64,000 nucleotides of DNA from an uncultured bacterium (GTDB lineage Bacteria; Actinomycetota; Actinomycetes; S36-B12; CAIYMF01): the NCBI GenBank assembly GCA_903826575.1, contig CAIKEU010000085.1, positions 1 to 64,000 on the forward strand. Reading direction: 5' to 3'. Under the pieces are notes generated by a model that worked only from the letters and a program-made list of their open reading frames with translations, made no database searches and had not been told where the DNA came from. Shown here in pieces: positions 17,448 through 26,308 of the stretch. Position numbers and translations under genes: made by a program. Each line of letters starts with the position of its first letter. Position 1 is the stretch's first letter.

Positions 17448-18973
17448 CCCGGGTATACGTACCGCGTGACAGCGCGGCTCGCTCAATCGGCGCTGACGAG
17501 GTCGCAGTGGCGATCCTCACCGAAGCCGCTGTTCGAGGCATTGACATTGAGCTTGTTCGCAATGGTTCGCGCGGCATGCTCTGGTGTGAGCCACTCGTGG
17601 AAGTTGTCACCGAGGATGGACGCGTCGGGTACGGCAGCGTCTCGGCTGACCATGTTGCCGACCTATTTGACGCAGGATTCTTGACGGGTGGCGAGCACTC
17701 TTCGCGACTTGGAGTCGTAGACGACATCGCCTGGCTCAAAGATCAGCAGCGAGTGACCTTTGCTCGCATGGGCATTATCGATCCGGTAAACCTCGATGAT
17801 TACCAAGCACACGGAGGTCTGCGCGGTTTGCGTCGTGCACTTGAGCTTGGCCCAGAGGCAACTGTGGAAGAGGTGCTCACCTCCGGCCTTCGTGGTCGTG
17901 GTGGCGCCGGATTCCCCGCGGGTATCAAGTGGCGCACCGTTATGCAGGCGCAGGCAGATCAGAAGTACATTGCCTGCAACGCCGACGAAGGCGATAGCGG
18001 GACGTTCGCGGATCGCATGCTGATGGAGGGCGACCCGTTCACTCTCATCGAGGGCATGACGATCGCAGGCGTGTCCACGGGTGCAACTGTTGGTTACATC
18101 TACTCACGCAGTGAGTATCCCGACGCAAACAACACTGTGCGTGAGGCACTGGCCGTCGCATACGAACGTGGCGTTCTTGGATCCGACGTTCTTGGCAGTG
18201 GCAAGACCTTCGACCTGCGCTTGCGAGTCGGTGCCGGTGCTTACATCTGTGGCGAAGAGACTGCGATGATCGACAGTCTCGAGGGTTTGCGAGGAATGGT
18301 GCGCGCAAAGCCGCCAATCCCTGCACTAGAGGGTCTGTTCGGAAAGCCAACTCTCGTTAACAACGTGATGACACTTGGGTCAGTCCCGGCGATTTTGGCC
18401 GACGGCTCGGCGGCGTACCAGTCCTACGGCACCGAACGCTCACGTGGCACGCAAATCTTCCAAATCGCGGGCAATGTCGCGCGCGGTGGCATCGTCGAGA
18501 CCGGCTTTGGCGTGTCCCTTGCCGAACTCGTCGAAACCTATGGCGGTGGAACACGTAGCGGTCTTCCCGTGCGGGCCGTTCAGGTTGGTGGGCCGCTCGG
18601 AGCGTACTTCCCGGCGGACAAACTCGACGTATCCCTTGATTACGAATCAATGATTGCGGCCGGGGGAATGGTTGGGCACGGCGGAATCGTGATCTTTGAC
18701 AAAACCGTGGATATGTCACTCCAGGCACGATTCGCCATGGAGTTCTGTTCGAAAGAGTCGTGCGGTAAGTGCACACCGTGCCGAATCGGTTCCACACGCG
18801 GAGTCGAAACTATCGACAAAATCCGTGAGGGTGTCGATAGGGCAAACAATCTCGTACTCTTAAATGACCTGTGTGAACTAATGACAGACGGTTCGCTCTG
18901 CGCGATGGGTGGGCTCACTCCGATGCCTGTTCAAAGCGCCCTGCGGCACTTTCCGGAGGATTTTCAGCGATGA
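17444..18973 (+). CDS. fdsB: NAD-dependent formate dehydrogenase beta subunit (NuoF-like)
   Basis: FMN- and NAD-binding subunit that passes electrons from formate to NAD+. It has an N-terminal thioredoxin-like part (about 1-100), then the NuoF core with the glycine-rich GRGGAGFPAGIKW that binds FMN/NADH, YICGEETA, and the C-terminal [4Fe-4S] motif ESCGKCTPCRIG. Its 509 residues correspond to FdsB, which is NuoF with an N-terminal NuoE-like extension, and not to plain NuoF. It is translationally coupled to both neighbours through ATGA overlaps. Only three respiratory-type subunits are present, so this is formate dehydrogenase and not complex I. Confidence 0.93.
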   Translation: MTRVYVPRDSAARSIGADEVAVAILTEAAVRGIDIELVRNGSRGMLWCEPLVEVVTEDGRVGYGSVSADHVADLFDAGFLTGGEHSSRLGVVDDIAWLKDQQRVTFARMGIIDPVNLDDYQAHGGLRGLRRALELGPEATVEEVLTSGLRGRGGAGFPAGIKWRTVMQAQADQKYIACNADEGDSGTFADRMLMEGDPFTLIEGMTIAGVSTGATVGYIYSRSEYPDANNTVREALAVAYERGVLGSDVLGSGKTFDLRLRVGAGAYICGEETAMIDSLEGLRGMVRAKPPIPALEGLFGKPTLVNNVMTLGSVPAILADGSAAYQSYGTERSRGTQIFQIAGNVARGGIVETGFGVSLAELVETYGGGTRSGLPVRAVQVGGPLGAYFPADKLDVSLDYESMIAAGGMVGHGGIVIFDKTVDMSLQARFAMEFCSKESCGKCTPCRIGSTRGVETIDKIREGVDRANNLVLLNDLCELMTDGSLCAMGGLTPMPVQSALRHFPEDFQR

Positions 18974-21900
18974 CACTCATGCGTGATACCGATTACGGAA
19001 CACCAGCGTCGAACGCGAGCGAGACGATCAGCGTCACCATCGACGGGCATCCCGTCGATGTGCCGGCTGGCACGTCGATCATGCGTGCCGCGGCCGAGGT
19101 TGGCTTGCCAGTCCCGAAGTTGTGTGCGACTGATTCGTTGGCAGCATTCGGCTCCTGCCGACTCTGCTTGGTCGAGGTCGACGGCCGCCGCGGCACCCCC
19201 GCGTCGTGTACGACGCCGTGTGAGCCCGGCATGGTGGTCCACACTCAGACTGCGAAGTTGGACAAGCTTCGCAAGGGCGTCATGGAGTTGTACATCTCCG
19301 ATCACCCTCTCGACTGCCTTACCTGTCCGGCCAATGGCGACTGTGAACTTCAGGACATGGCCGGCGTCGTTGGTCTGCGCGATGTTCGCTACGGCTACGA
19401 GGGCAAGAATCACCTCGATGCACCCACGGACGACAGCAACCCGTACTTCTCGTTCGATGAGTCCAAGTGCATCGCATGTAGCCGTTGCGTGCGCGCCTGT
19501 GGTGAGGTTCAGGGAACCTTCGCTCTGACGATTCAGGGTCGCGGATTCGAGTCCAAGGTTAGCCCCGGTGGCAACCTGTTCATGAACAGTGAATGTGTTT
19601 CCTGCGGTGCCTGTGTTCAGGCGTGCCCCACGTCGACCTTGCAGGAAAAGAATGTCATCGAGCTCGGTACGCCCACGCGTTCGGTTGAAACTACCTGTGC
19701 CTACTGCGGTGTCGGCTGTTCGTTCCGCGCCGAAATGCGTGGCGACGAGGTCGTTCGCATGGTTCCATCCAAGAAGGGTGGAGCCAACGAGGGTCACTCC
19801 TGCGTTAAGGGCCGCTTCGCTTGGGGTTATGCCTCCCACGATGACCGCCAGCTGGAGCCGATGATCCGCGAAAAGATCACTGACGATTGGCGCGTTGTGT
19901 CGTGGGACGAAGCAATCGCTTACGCGGCTGCCGGCCTCAAGAAGATTCAGGACGCCTATGGCGTCAACAGCATCGGTGGCATCACGTCCTCACGCTGCAC
20001 CAACGAAGAGGTCTTCGTTGTTCAGAAGATGATTCGTGCTGCCTTCGGTAACAATAACGTCGATACGTGTGCACGCGTTTGTCACTCGCCAACCGGTTAC
20101 GGTCTCAAGCAGACTTTCGGTACGTCGGCCGGCACGCAGGACTTCAAGTCCGTTGCTAAGAGCGACGTCATCATGGTGATCGGTGCCAACCCAACCGATG
20201 CCCACCCGGTGTTTGCCTCGCGAATGAAGCGTCGACTACGCCAGGGTGCGAACCTCATCGTCGTCGATCCCCGTCGTATTGATCTGGTGAAGTCTGCTCA
20301 TATCGAGGCCGATTACCACCTGCCGTTGCAGCCGGGCACCAACGTTGCTGTTATCAACGCGCTGGCACATGTAATCGTGTCCGAAGGCCTGCATGATCAA
20401 GCCTTCATCGACGAGCGTTGCGACACCGAGTCGTTCGCCGAATGGGTCGACTTCATCAAGCGACCAGAGAACAGTCCAGATGCAATGTCGATTGCCTCTG
20501 GTGTTCCGGCCGAAGACATTCGAGCGGCGGCTCGCCTATTCGCATCCGGTAAGAACGGAGCGATCTACTACGGCCTCGGCGTCACAGAGCACAGCCAGGG
20601 CTCGACCATGGTTATGGGTATGGCCAACTTGGCGATGCTCACGGGCAACATTGGTCGCGAGGGCGTGGGTGTTAACCCGCTTCGTGGACAGAACAATGTT
20701 CAAGGCTCATGTGACATGGGTTCATTCCCGCATGAGTTCAGTGGCTACCGTCACGTGTCGGATGACACCGTTCGTCTCCAGTTCGAAGAACTGTGGGGCA
20801 CCGCTCTTCAGTCCGAACCAGGTTTGCGCATTCCGAACATGTTGGACGCCGCCCTCGTTGGCGAGTTCCGCGGTATCTACGTTCAAGGCGAAGACATCGC
20901 TCAGTCTGATCCGAATACTAAGCACGTCATGGCAGCGCTTGCGGCGATGGACATGGTGATCGTGCAGGACTTGTTCTTGAACGAGACTGCTTCATTCGCT
21001 CACGTATTCCTGCCCGGTACGTCGTTCCTTGAAAAGAACGGAACCTTCACCAACGCCGAACGTCGCATCAACCGCGTTCGCCCGGTGATGGCACCGCGCA
21101 CAGGCATGCATGAGTGGGAAGTTACGTGCGCTCTTGCTACCGCTGTTGGTTACCCGATGCACTACGACCACTCGTCGCAGATCATGGACGAGATCGCTGC
21201 ATCAACGCCGACGTTCAAGGGTGTGTCCTTCTCGCGTCTCGATGCCGCGGGCAGCCTTCAGTGGCCCGTCACCGACGTCGAGCATGGTGGAACGCCCATC
21301 ATGCATAAGGAAGCGTTCGTGCGTGGCAAGGGTCGCTTCATGGAGACGCAGTATGTACCGACAATGGAGCGCAGCAACCGCAAGTTCCCGCTGCTGCTCA
21401 CGACTGGTCGCATCCTGTCGCAGTACAACGTCGGGGCCCAAACCCGTCGCACTCCGAACATCGAGTGGCACGGTGAAGATCTGCTGGAAATTCACGAGTC
21501 CGACGCTCAGATGCGTGGAATCACCAATGGCTCCTGGGTCGAGCTGAATAGTCGCGTTGGTAAAACGATTATGCGCGCCACGGTCACTGACAGGGTTCCC
21601 GCGGGTGTTGTCTACACGACGTTCCACTACCCAACCTCAGGTGCAAACGTCATCACGACTGACTACTCGGATTGGGCAACTAACTGTCCCGAGTACAAGG
21701 TGACCGCAGTTGAAGTTCGTCCCACGTTGACCGAGGGCGGACTTGCCTCACCGGCAGATCTTGGCCTTGAAATCCACGAGGGTTCTGCACGTGCACACGC
21801 GATCGAAGCTCTCGTGCGCATGGCGAATCAGATCGCGACTCACAACGAATCGGAGTCATTCGATATCGCGGTGGAAGCTGTCTACACACACCTGACAATG

Positions 21901-22053
21901 TTCTGGACGCCAAGTATGAAGGCGGACATCATCGAGTATGCATCGACGGGTGCGAGTGACATCTCGCCAGCGGTTTATGCAGCACTCGAGCGAGTCACTC
22001 CAGAGCAGCCGGCCTTCGCTGATTCATCGGTATTCGCCGGCGAGGACGGCTAA
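18970..22053 (+). CDS. fdsA: NAD-dependent formate dehydrogenase alpha subunit (molybdenum)
   Basis: Catalytic subunit that oxidises formate to CO2 at a bis-MGD molybdenum centre. Domains in order: a [2Fe-2S] ferredoxin domain (Cys52, Cys63, Cys66, Cys80), a NuoG-type His/Cys [4Fe-4S] site (PLDCLTCPANGDC), two [4Fe-4S] motifs (CIACSRCVRAC and CVSCGACVQAC), the [4Fe-4S] of the Mo domain (CAYCGVGC), then the large molybdopterin domains. The metal-ligating residue is cysteine (about residue 372, in CARVCHSPTGYG), not selenocysteine. The C-terminal MopB-binding domain is present. No fdhD/fdsC sulphuration gene or fdsD follows; an intrinsic terminator does. The likely role is disposing of formate with recovery of NADH. 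Confidence 0.95.
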   Translation: MTLMRDTDYGTPASNASETISVTIDGHPVDVPAGTSIMRAAAEVGLPVPKLCATDSLAAFGSCRLCLVEVDGRRGTPASCTTPCEPGMVVHTQTAKLDKLRKGVMELYISDHPLDCLTCPANGDCELQDMAGVVGLRDVRYGYEGKNHLDAPTDDSNPYFSFDESKCIACSRCVRACGEVQGTFALTIQGRGFESKVSPGGNLFMNSECVSCGACVQACPTSTLQEKNVIELGTPTRSVETTCAYCGVGCSFRAEMRGDEVVRMVPSKKGGANEGHSCVKGRFAWGYASHDDRQLEPMIREKITDDWRVVSWDEAIAYAAAGLKKIQDAYGVNSIGGITSSRCTNEEVFVVQKMIRAAFGNNNVDTCARVCHSPTGYGLKQTFGTSAGTQDFKSVAKSDVIMVIGANPTDAHPVFASRMKRRLRQGANLIVVDPRRIDLVKSAHIEADYHLPLQPGTNVAVINALAHVIVSEGLHDQAFIDERCDTESFAEWVDFIKRPENSPDAMSIASGVPAEDIRAAARLFASGKNGAIYYGLGVTEHSQGSTMVMGMANLAMLTGNIGREGVGVNPLRGQNNVQGSCDMGSFPHEFSGYRHVSDDTVRLQFEELWGTALQSEPGLRIPNMLDAALVGEFRGIYVQGEDIAQSDPNTKHVMAALAAMDMVIVQDLFLNETASFAHVFLPGTSFLEKNGTFTNAERRINRVRPVMAPRTGMHEWEVTCALATAVGYPMHYDHSSQIMDEIAASTPTFKGVSFSRLDAAGSLQWPVTDVEHGGTPIMHKEAFVRGKGRFMETQYVPTMERSNRKFPLLLTTGRILSQYNVGAQTRRTPNIEWHGEDLLEIHESDAQMRGITNGSWVELNSRVGKTIMRATVTDRVPAGVVYTTFHYPTSGANVITTDYSDWATNCPEYKVTAVEVRPTLTEGGLASPADLGLEIHEGSARAHAIEALVRMANQIATHNESESFDIAVEAVYTHLTMFWTPSMKADIIEYASTGASDISPAVYAALERVTPEQPAFADSSVFAGEDG

Positions 22054-22070
22054 GTCAGACCCAGTTTGCA

Positions 22071-22110
22071 AACGGAGGGTGATGTCAATCGTCACCCTCC
22101 GTTATTTTTT
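22071..22110 (+). terminator. Rho-independent terminator of fdsGBA
   Basis: A 12-base perfect inverted repeat (22071-22082 and 22092-22103) with a 9-base loop, followed immediately by A and a run of six T. It lies 18 bases after the fdsA stop. Confidence 0.9.
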
Positions 22111-22176
22111 CTCGCCTCTGCTTCCATTTGGGAAACTTTCGCGCATTCCTATTGCTCTGGTGCGAGACCTCCGGTA

Positions 22177-22206
22177 GTAACGGGTTACCTGTGTAGACAA
22201 CTACAC
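22177..22206 (+). promoter_or_regulatory. Two adjacent inverted repeats upstream of the secreted-protein gene
   Basis: GTAAC-GG-GTTAC at 22177-22188 is followed two bases later by GTGTAG-ACAA-CTACAC at 22191-22206. They end about 20 bases before the start codon. Either repressor operators or a structured 5' leader would explain them. The second resembles the short GT...AC palindromes bound by GntR/FCD regulators, and a GntR gene is the next regulator along; this link is inference. Confidence 0.45.
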
Positions 22207-22227
22207 TCCCGTCGAGAGGAAGTCTCT

Positions 22228-24060
22228 ATGCGTAAGCTAATCGCGGTTATCGGAGCCGCGGCGGTGATCGCCTCCGGTTTGGTCATTGGTGGTGCAAATG
22301 AGGCTGCGTCTGCCGCCGGAAACACACCGCTGACGTTCCGTGGAACCTCGGTTTTGTCGAAGGTGTCGACTCGTCAAGGCACACCGACGTGGTCGCCGAC
22401 GAATGAGTTCGCCGTGGACCACGAGTACAGCCGCGCTGCCGCACCGATTACCGATCAGCCCGGTGGGGCGGTTGTTCCGCGACCCGCCACTACTGCGGTC
22501 GGCTCAGGCTCGAGCGCTCTCAAAGTTAGCTTTGAGGGCCTGAATCACTTTGATCAACGGTACGCCAATGGTGGGAACCAGTTCAGTCTCGAGCCACCGG
22601 ATCAGGGTCTATGTGCCGGTCCTGGTGGAATCATCGAGGGGGTCAACACCGCTATTCAGGTCTACTCGGCCAAGGGCGCTCCACTCTCTGGAGTTGTTGA
22701 TGTCAACTCGTTCTTCGGGCTTTCGGCCGAGTTCGATCGCACTACCGGGGTGGTCGGGGAGTTCACCTCAGATCCGAAGTGCTACTACGACACCGATACT
22801 GGCCACTACTTCATGACGATCCTTGAACAGGATGCCGCGCCAAGTACCAACACGTACACCCTGATCGCCACGTCAGTCACGGGCGATCCGACGGGTGCTT
22901 GGAATATATACTGGTTGAACACAACCAACGATGGCACGGGCGGAACGCCGAGCCATGCGAACTGCCCATGCTTTGGTGATCAACCATTGATTGGTGCCGA
23001 TCGCTACGGCTTCTACGTCAGCAACAACGAGTTCGGTGTAGCCGGCGGTTTCAACGGAGCCCAGCTCTACGCGATGTCTAAGGCTGCCCTTGAGCGAGGA
23101 CAGTCACCAGCCGTCCAACTGTGGGACAACGTCCCGCTGGGCGCCTATCCTGCCTATTCTGTTCAGCCGGCCACCTCACCGACGTCGGCAAGTTACTCGT
23201 CTGCCAACAACGGCACTGAGTACCTCATGTCGGCCCTCGATTACACCGGTACGGTTGATAACCGTATTGCTGTGTGGTCGCTCACCAATACTCGTTCACT
23301 GACGACCGCTCATCCGAACGTCACTCTGACCAGCCGGGTGATCCCCAGCGAGAGCTACGGGCAGCCTCCAGTTGCCGACCAGAAGGACGGCAGCCGTCCA
23401 TTCGGTACGTGGGGTGATAACTACTTCTACGGTGACCCGGCGAACCAGCCAATGAACACCCTGAACACCAACGACGACCGTATGCAGCAGGTCGTCTACG
23501 CGCATGGACGGCTGTGGGCCGGTCTCAACACTGTGGTGTCCCAAGGCAGTGCCCAAAGGGCCGGCGTAGCGTGGTTTAGTGTTTCGGCACAGGCCGAGCA
23601 GACCGGATCCACGGCCAAGTTAGCGGCCCAGGTGCAGGATCAGGGCTACATCTCGATTGCCGGCAACAACGTATTGTTCCCGTCAATCGGAGTTACCCCG
23701 GCAGGCAAGGCTGTCATCGCGGTCACTCTGTCCGGTCACGACTACTACCCAAGTGCGGCCTATGCGGTCTACGGGGGTAGTGCATTTGGTCGTCTGCAAA
23801 TCGCTGGTGCGGGTGCGGGTCCGGCCGACGGATTCACCGGCTACGCAGCGGGCTTCCCGCCAGGTGTGCCTGCTGATGGTGTGGAGCGTTGGGGTGACTA
23901 CTCAGCTGCGGTCTCCACTCCAAGTGGCACGATTTGGGTGGCAAATGAGTACATTGCCCAAACGTGTACCGTCGAAGAGTTCATGGTCGACAGAACTTGT
24001 GGCGGAACCCGCACCACGTTGGCGAACTGGTCAACGCGTGTAAGCGCCATCGTTCCCTAG
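22228..24060 (+). CDS. Secreted protein of unknown function
   Basis: I do not recognise a characterised family. The ATG at 22228 follows GAGAGGAAG and opens a clear signal peptide: MRK, a hydrophobic Ala/Ile/Val core, then an ASAAG cleavage-like site near residue 30. The longer frame back to 22066 crosses the fdsA terminator and is rejected. The 611-residue product is rich in Gly, Asn, Tyr and aromatic turns (for example DQPLIGADRYGFYVSNNEFG, and VERWGDYSAAV near the end), a composition seen in extracellular beta-rich, possibly beta-propeller proteins. A few cysteines (CPCFG; a C-terminal pair) could form disulphides. It is monocistronic, with terminators before and after. Confidence 0.8.
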   Translation: MRKLIAVIGAAAVIASGLVIGGANEAASAAGNTPLTFRGTSVLSKVSTRQGTPTWSPTNEFAVDHEYSRAAAPITDQPGGAVVPRPATTAVGSGSSALKVSFEGLNHFDQRYANGGNQFSLEPPDQGLCAGPGGIIEGVNTAIQVYSAKGAPLSGVVDVNSFFGLSAEFDRTTGVVGEFTSDPKCYYDTDTGHYFMTILEQDAAPSTNTYTLIATSVTGDPTGAWNIYWLNTTNDGTGGTPSHANCPCFGDQPLIGADRYGFYVSNNEFGVAGGFNGAQLYAMSKAALERGQSPAVQLWDNVPLGAYPAYSVQPATSPTSASYSSANNGTEYLMSALDYTGTVDNRIAVWSLTNTRSLTTAHPNVTLTSRVIPSESYGQPPVADQKDGSRPFGTWGDNYFYGDPANQPMNTLNTNDDRMQQVVYAHGRLWAGLNTVVSQGSAQRAGVAWFSVSAQAEQTGSTAKLAAQVQDQGYISIAGNNVLFPSIGVTPAGKAVIAVTLSGHDYYPSAAYAVYGGSAFGRLQIAGAGAGPADGFTGYAAGFPPGVPADGVERWGDYSAAVSTPSGTIWVANEYIAQTCTVEEFMVDRTCGGTRTTLANWSTRVSAIVP

Positions 24061-24079
24061 CAGGGGATCAGAATGAATG

Positions 24080-24111
24080 ATGGTGGGGCCGGAAGTCTTC
24101 GGCCCCACCAT
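24080..24111. terminator. Hairpin between the secreted-protein gene and the GntR gene
   Basis: Perfect 12-base inverted repeat (24080-24091 and 24100-24111) with an 8-base loop, between convergent genes. Very GC-rich and without a T-run, it probably ends transcription in both directions. Confidence 0.75.
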
Positions 24112-24126
24112 GCTGATCAGAGAGGT

Positions 24127-24858
24127 TTACGTTCTGGTGGTCACTTGCTCCATGGCGGCTCGCACGAGCATCGGCTCGTGTCGAGGGTCAATCATGGCCA
24201 TCAGCGTCAAACCGGCGCGACCAAGGTGCTCGGCGAGAATATTGACTGCGGCGTCGGCGTTACGATTCGCGCATTCCTGCGCTACGAGAAGATGCTCGCG
24301 CGAGCCGAGAATCCACGCTCCGGAACGATCTGCAACGTAAACACGACGATAGCGTTCGGTGAAGTCGCTCCACAGCGTCAATGAGGTCTGGAGACTGGAA
24401 CCGCAATGAGCGATGAGAAGCTGATGGAATTGTTCGTGCAGGCTTTCCCACTCGTCGAATTTTTCGGGCTTTGAGCTTGCGATTGCCTGGGCAAGTTCGT
24501 CTAGGCGTTCTAGTTCATCGGCACTAAAACGAGGCACGCTCACCCGCAGCGCCAAGGCTTCGTTAACCACCCGAAGTCCGTAGAGATGATCCACTTCCTG
24601 CGCCGATAACTCCGAGACCCGGGCCCGAATGTTCACTTGGGAGACGATCAGGCCTTCTCGCTGAAGCAGCCGGAAGGCTTCTCGTACCGGTCCTCGACTT
24701 ACTCCGAATTCCGCCGCGACCTTGGCTTGGACAAGGTCCGAGCCGGCCGCGATCTGACCAGACAAGATCGCACGTCGTAGGACGTCATAGATCGCTTCGG
24801 GTGAGTTGTCGGGCGCGACCTCTACGTCGTCTGGGATGAGGGGTTGGGTGGCCGCCAC
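24127..24858 (-). CDS. GntR family transcriptional regulator (FCD subfamily)
   Basis: DNA-binding regulator with an N-terminal winged helix (residues about 20-80; VAAEFGVSRGPVREAFRLLQ is the recognition region) and an all-helical FCD effector domain (about 90-225) containing the usual metal-binding acidic and His residues (LHEQFHQLL and EHLLV). FCD regulators typically sense carboxylic acids. The start is a GTG at 24858, five bases after the stop of the upstream aldehyde dehydrogenase gene, so it is the last gene of the minus-strand set of PPOX protein, FAD monooxygenase and dehydrogenase and probably controls it. The effector is unknown. Confidence 0.88.
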   Translation of the reverse strand: MAATQPLIPDDVEVAPDNSPEAIYDVLRRAILSGQIAAGSDLVQAKVAAEFGVSRGPVREAFRLLQREGLIVSQVNIRARVSELSAQEVDHLYGLRVVNEALALRVSVPRFSADELERLDELAQAIASSKPEKFDEWESLHEQFHQLLIAHCGSSLQTSLTLWSDFTERYRRVYVADRSGAWILGSREHLLVAQECANRNADAAVNILAEHLGRAGLTLMAMIDPRHEPMLVRAAMEQVTTRT

Positions 24859-24863
24859 GGCAA

Positions 24864-26306
24864 TCAGATCCGAACCACAACAGACTTGACTTGGGTGTAA
24901 CCGATGATCGCCTCAACGCCCTTTTCGCGTCCATGGCCGGACTTTTTTACACCACCGAACGGCAGTTCGACGCCACCGCCAGCACCGTACGTATTGACGA
25001 ACACTTGGCCAGCTTCAATTCCGCGGGCCATGCGATGTGCGCGACCAATGTCACGAGTCCACACCCCAGCGATGAGTCCGTAATCGGTTGAGTTAGCGAG
25101 TTTCAGGGCCTCGCCTTCGTCAGCGAAACTCGTGACGACCAAGACGGGTCCGAAGACTTCGACTTGTGCGATCTGTGCCGTGGGATCAACATCATCAATG
25201 AGAGTCGGCTCAACGAAATAGCCTTGCTCTGCCAGGTGCGGTGGCACTGAGCCGCCGGTGCGTACAGTGCCCTGATTGTCGGCTACAACACCAGCAATGA
25301 GCGAAAGCACCCGATCTCGCTGCTTGGCTGAGATGAGTGGACCAAGCTCTGGATCGTCGAGGCCGACTCCGACTCTGATGTTGGTGAAGGCTGTAGTGAG
25401 CCGGGCGATAACGTCGGCGTGGATCGACTGCTGCACGAGCAGGCGAGACCCGGCGGAACAGGTTTGACCCGCATTTTGCACAATCGCGTTCACGATCATT
25501 GGAATCGCTGCATCAAGGTCTGCGTCCTCGAACACAATGTTCGGGGACTTGCCACCAAGTTCCATGACAACGGGCACATGGTTGTGTGCCGCAGCAATTG
25601 CCACCAGTTCGCCGACCTCGTTGGAGCCGGTGAAGGATAAGTGGCTGATTCCAGGGTGCGCGGATAGTGCCGCGCCGGCCTCGTGTCCGTATCCAGTAAC
25701 GACGTTGAAGACACCCGCAGGAACACCGGCATCTCGTGCGATCTGCGCCAACATGATCGCGCCCATCGGCGCTTCCTCTGCGGGCTTAAGGACAGAAGTG
25801 TTCCCGGCCGCAAGCGCCGGCGCTACTGTTCGCGCACTGATTTGAAGCGGGTAATTCCACGGAACGATATGCCCGGCAACGCCGAACGGCTGACGAATCG
25901 TGTAGGCAAAGTGATCTGGATTTATCGACATCGTGTCGCCGAACAGGGTTTCTCCAGCCGCAGCGTAGAACTCGAAATATCGCGCGGTTACGTCCACATC
26001 GGCGCGTGCCTGACGCAGTGGCTTGCCCGTGTCGGTGCTCTCCATGATCGCGAGCTCTTCGCGGCGTTCAAGAATGAGTCGAGCCATCTCTCGCAGAAGT
26101 CGTCCTCGAACCGCAGGGGGAGTCGCTGCCCAATCCGGTGCCGCTGCCCGGGCTGCCTTTACAGCGGCATCAATGTGATCTGCTCCGGCGGCGGGTACTC
26201 GGGCGAACGGAATTGCGGAGGCCGGGTTGAGAACCTCGATCCACTCGTGCGCTGTGACGTCAGCCCCATTGATGATCGAGGCGTAATCGCGAATTGTTTC
26301 AGTCAT
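24864..26306 (-). CDS. NAD(P)-dependent aldehyde dehydrogenase
   Basis: Oxidises an aldehyde to the acid. Hallmarks are WNYPLQISARTVAPALAAGN with the cofactor-binding KPAEEAP, the general base in MELGGKSPNIVFEDADLD, the catalytic cysteine in NAGQTCSAGSR, and FGPVL plus FGGVKKSGHGREKG near the C-terminus. I place the start at the ATG at 26306, two bases after the FAD monooxygenase stop, where the family alignment begins; the frame extends to 26351 but would overlap that gene. The substrate is unknown. Coupling to a FAD hydroxylase and a CoA-transferase/ThDP pair suggests a catabolic aldehyde. Confidence 0.92.
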   Translation of the reverse strand: MTETIRDYASIINGADVTAHEWIEVLNPASAIPFARVPAAGADHIDAAVKAARAAAPDWAATPPAVRGRLLREMARLILERREELAIMESTDTGKPLRQARADVDVTARYFEFYAAAGETLFGDTMSINPDHFAYTIRQPFGVAGHIVPWNYPLQISARTVAPALAAGNTSVLKPAEEAPMGAIMLAQIARDAGVPAGVFNVVTGYGHEAGAALSAHPGISHLSFTGSNEVGELVAIAAAHNHVPVVMELGGKSPNIVFEDADLDAAIPMIVNAIVQNAGQTCSAGSRLLVQQSIHADVIARLTTAFTNIRVGVGLDDPELGPLISAKQRDRVLSLIAGVVADNQGTVRTGGSVPPHLAEQGYFVEPTLIDDVDPTAQIAQVEVFGPVLVVTSFADEGEALKLANSTDYGLIAGVWTRDIGRAHRMARGIEAGQVFVNTYGAGGGVELPFGGVKKSGHGREKGVEAIIGYTQVKSVVVRI

Positions 26307-26308
26307 GT

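Noticed and set aside
20070-20090. Selenocysteine at the formate dehydrogenase active site
   Set aside because: The codon is TGT (Cys); there is no in-frame TGA.
16962-22053. NADH dehydrogenase (complex I) fragment
   Set aside because: NuoE/F/G-like modules are present, but fdsA has complete bis-MGD domains with an active-site cysteine and there are no membrane subunits.
22066-22227. N-terminal extension of the secreted protein
   Set aside because: It would translate through the fdsA terminator and place the signal peptide internally.
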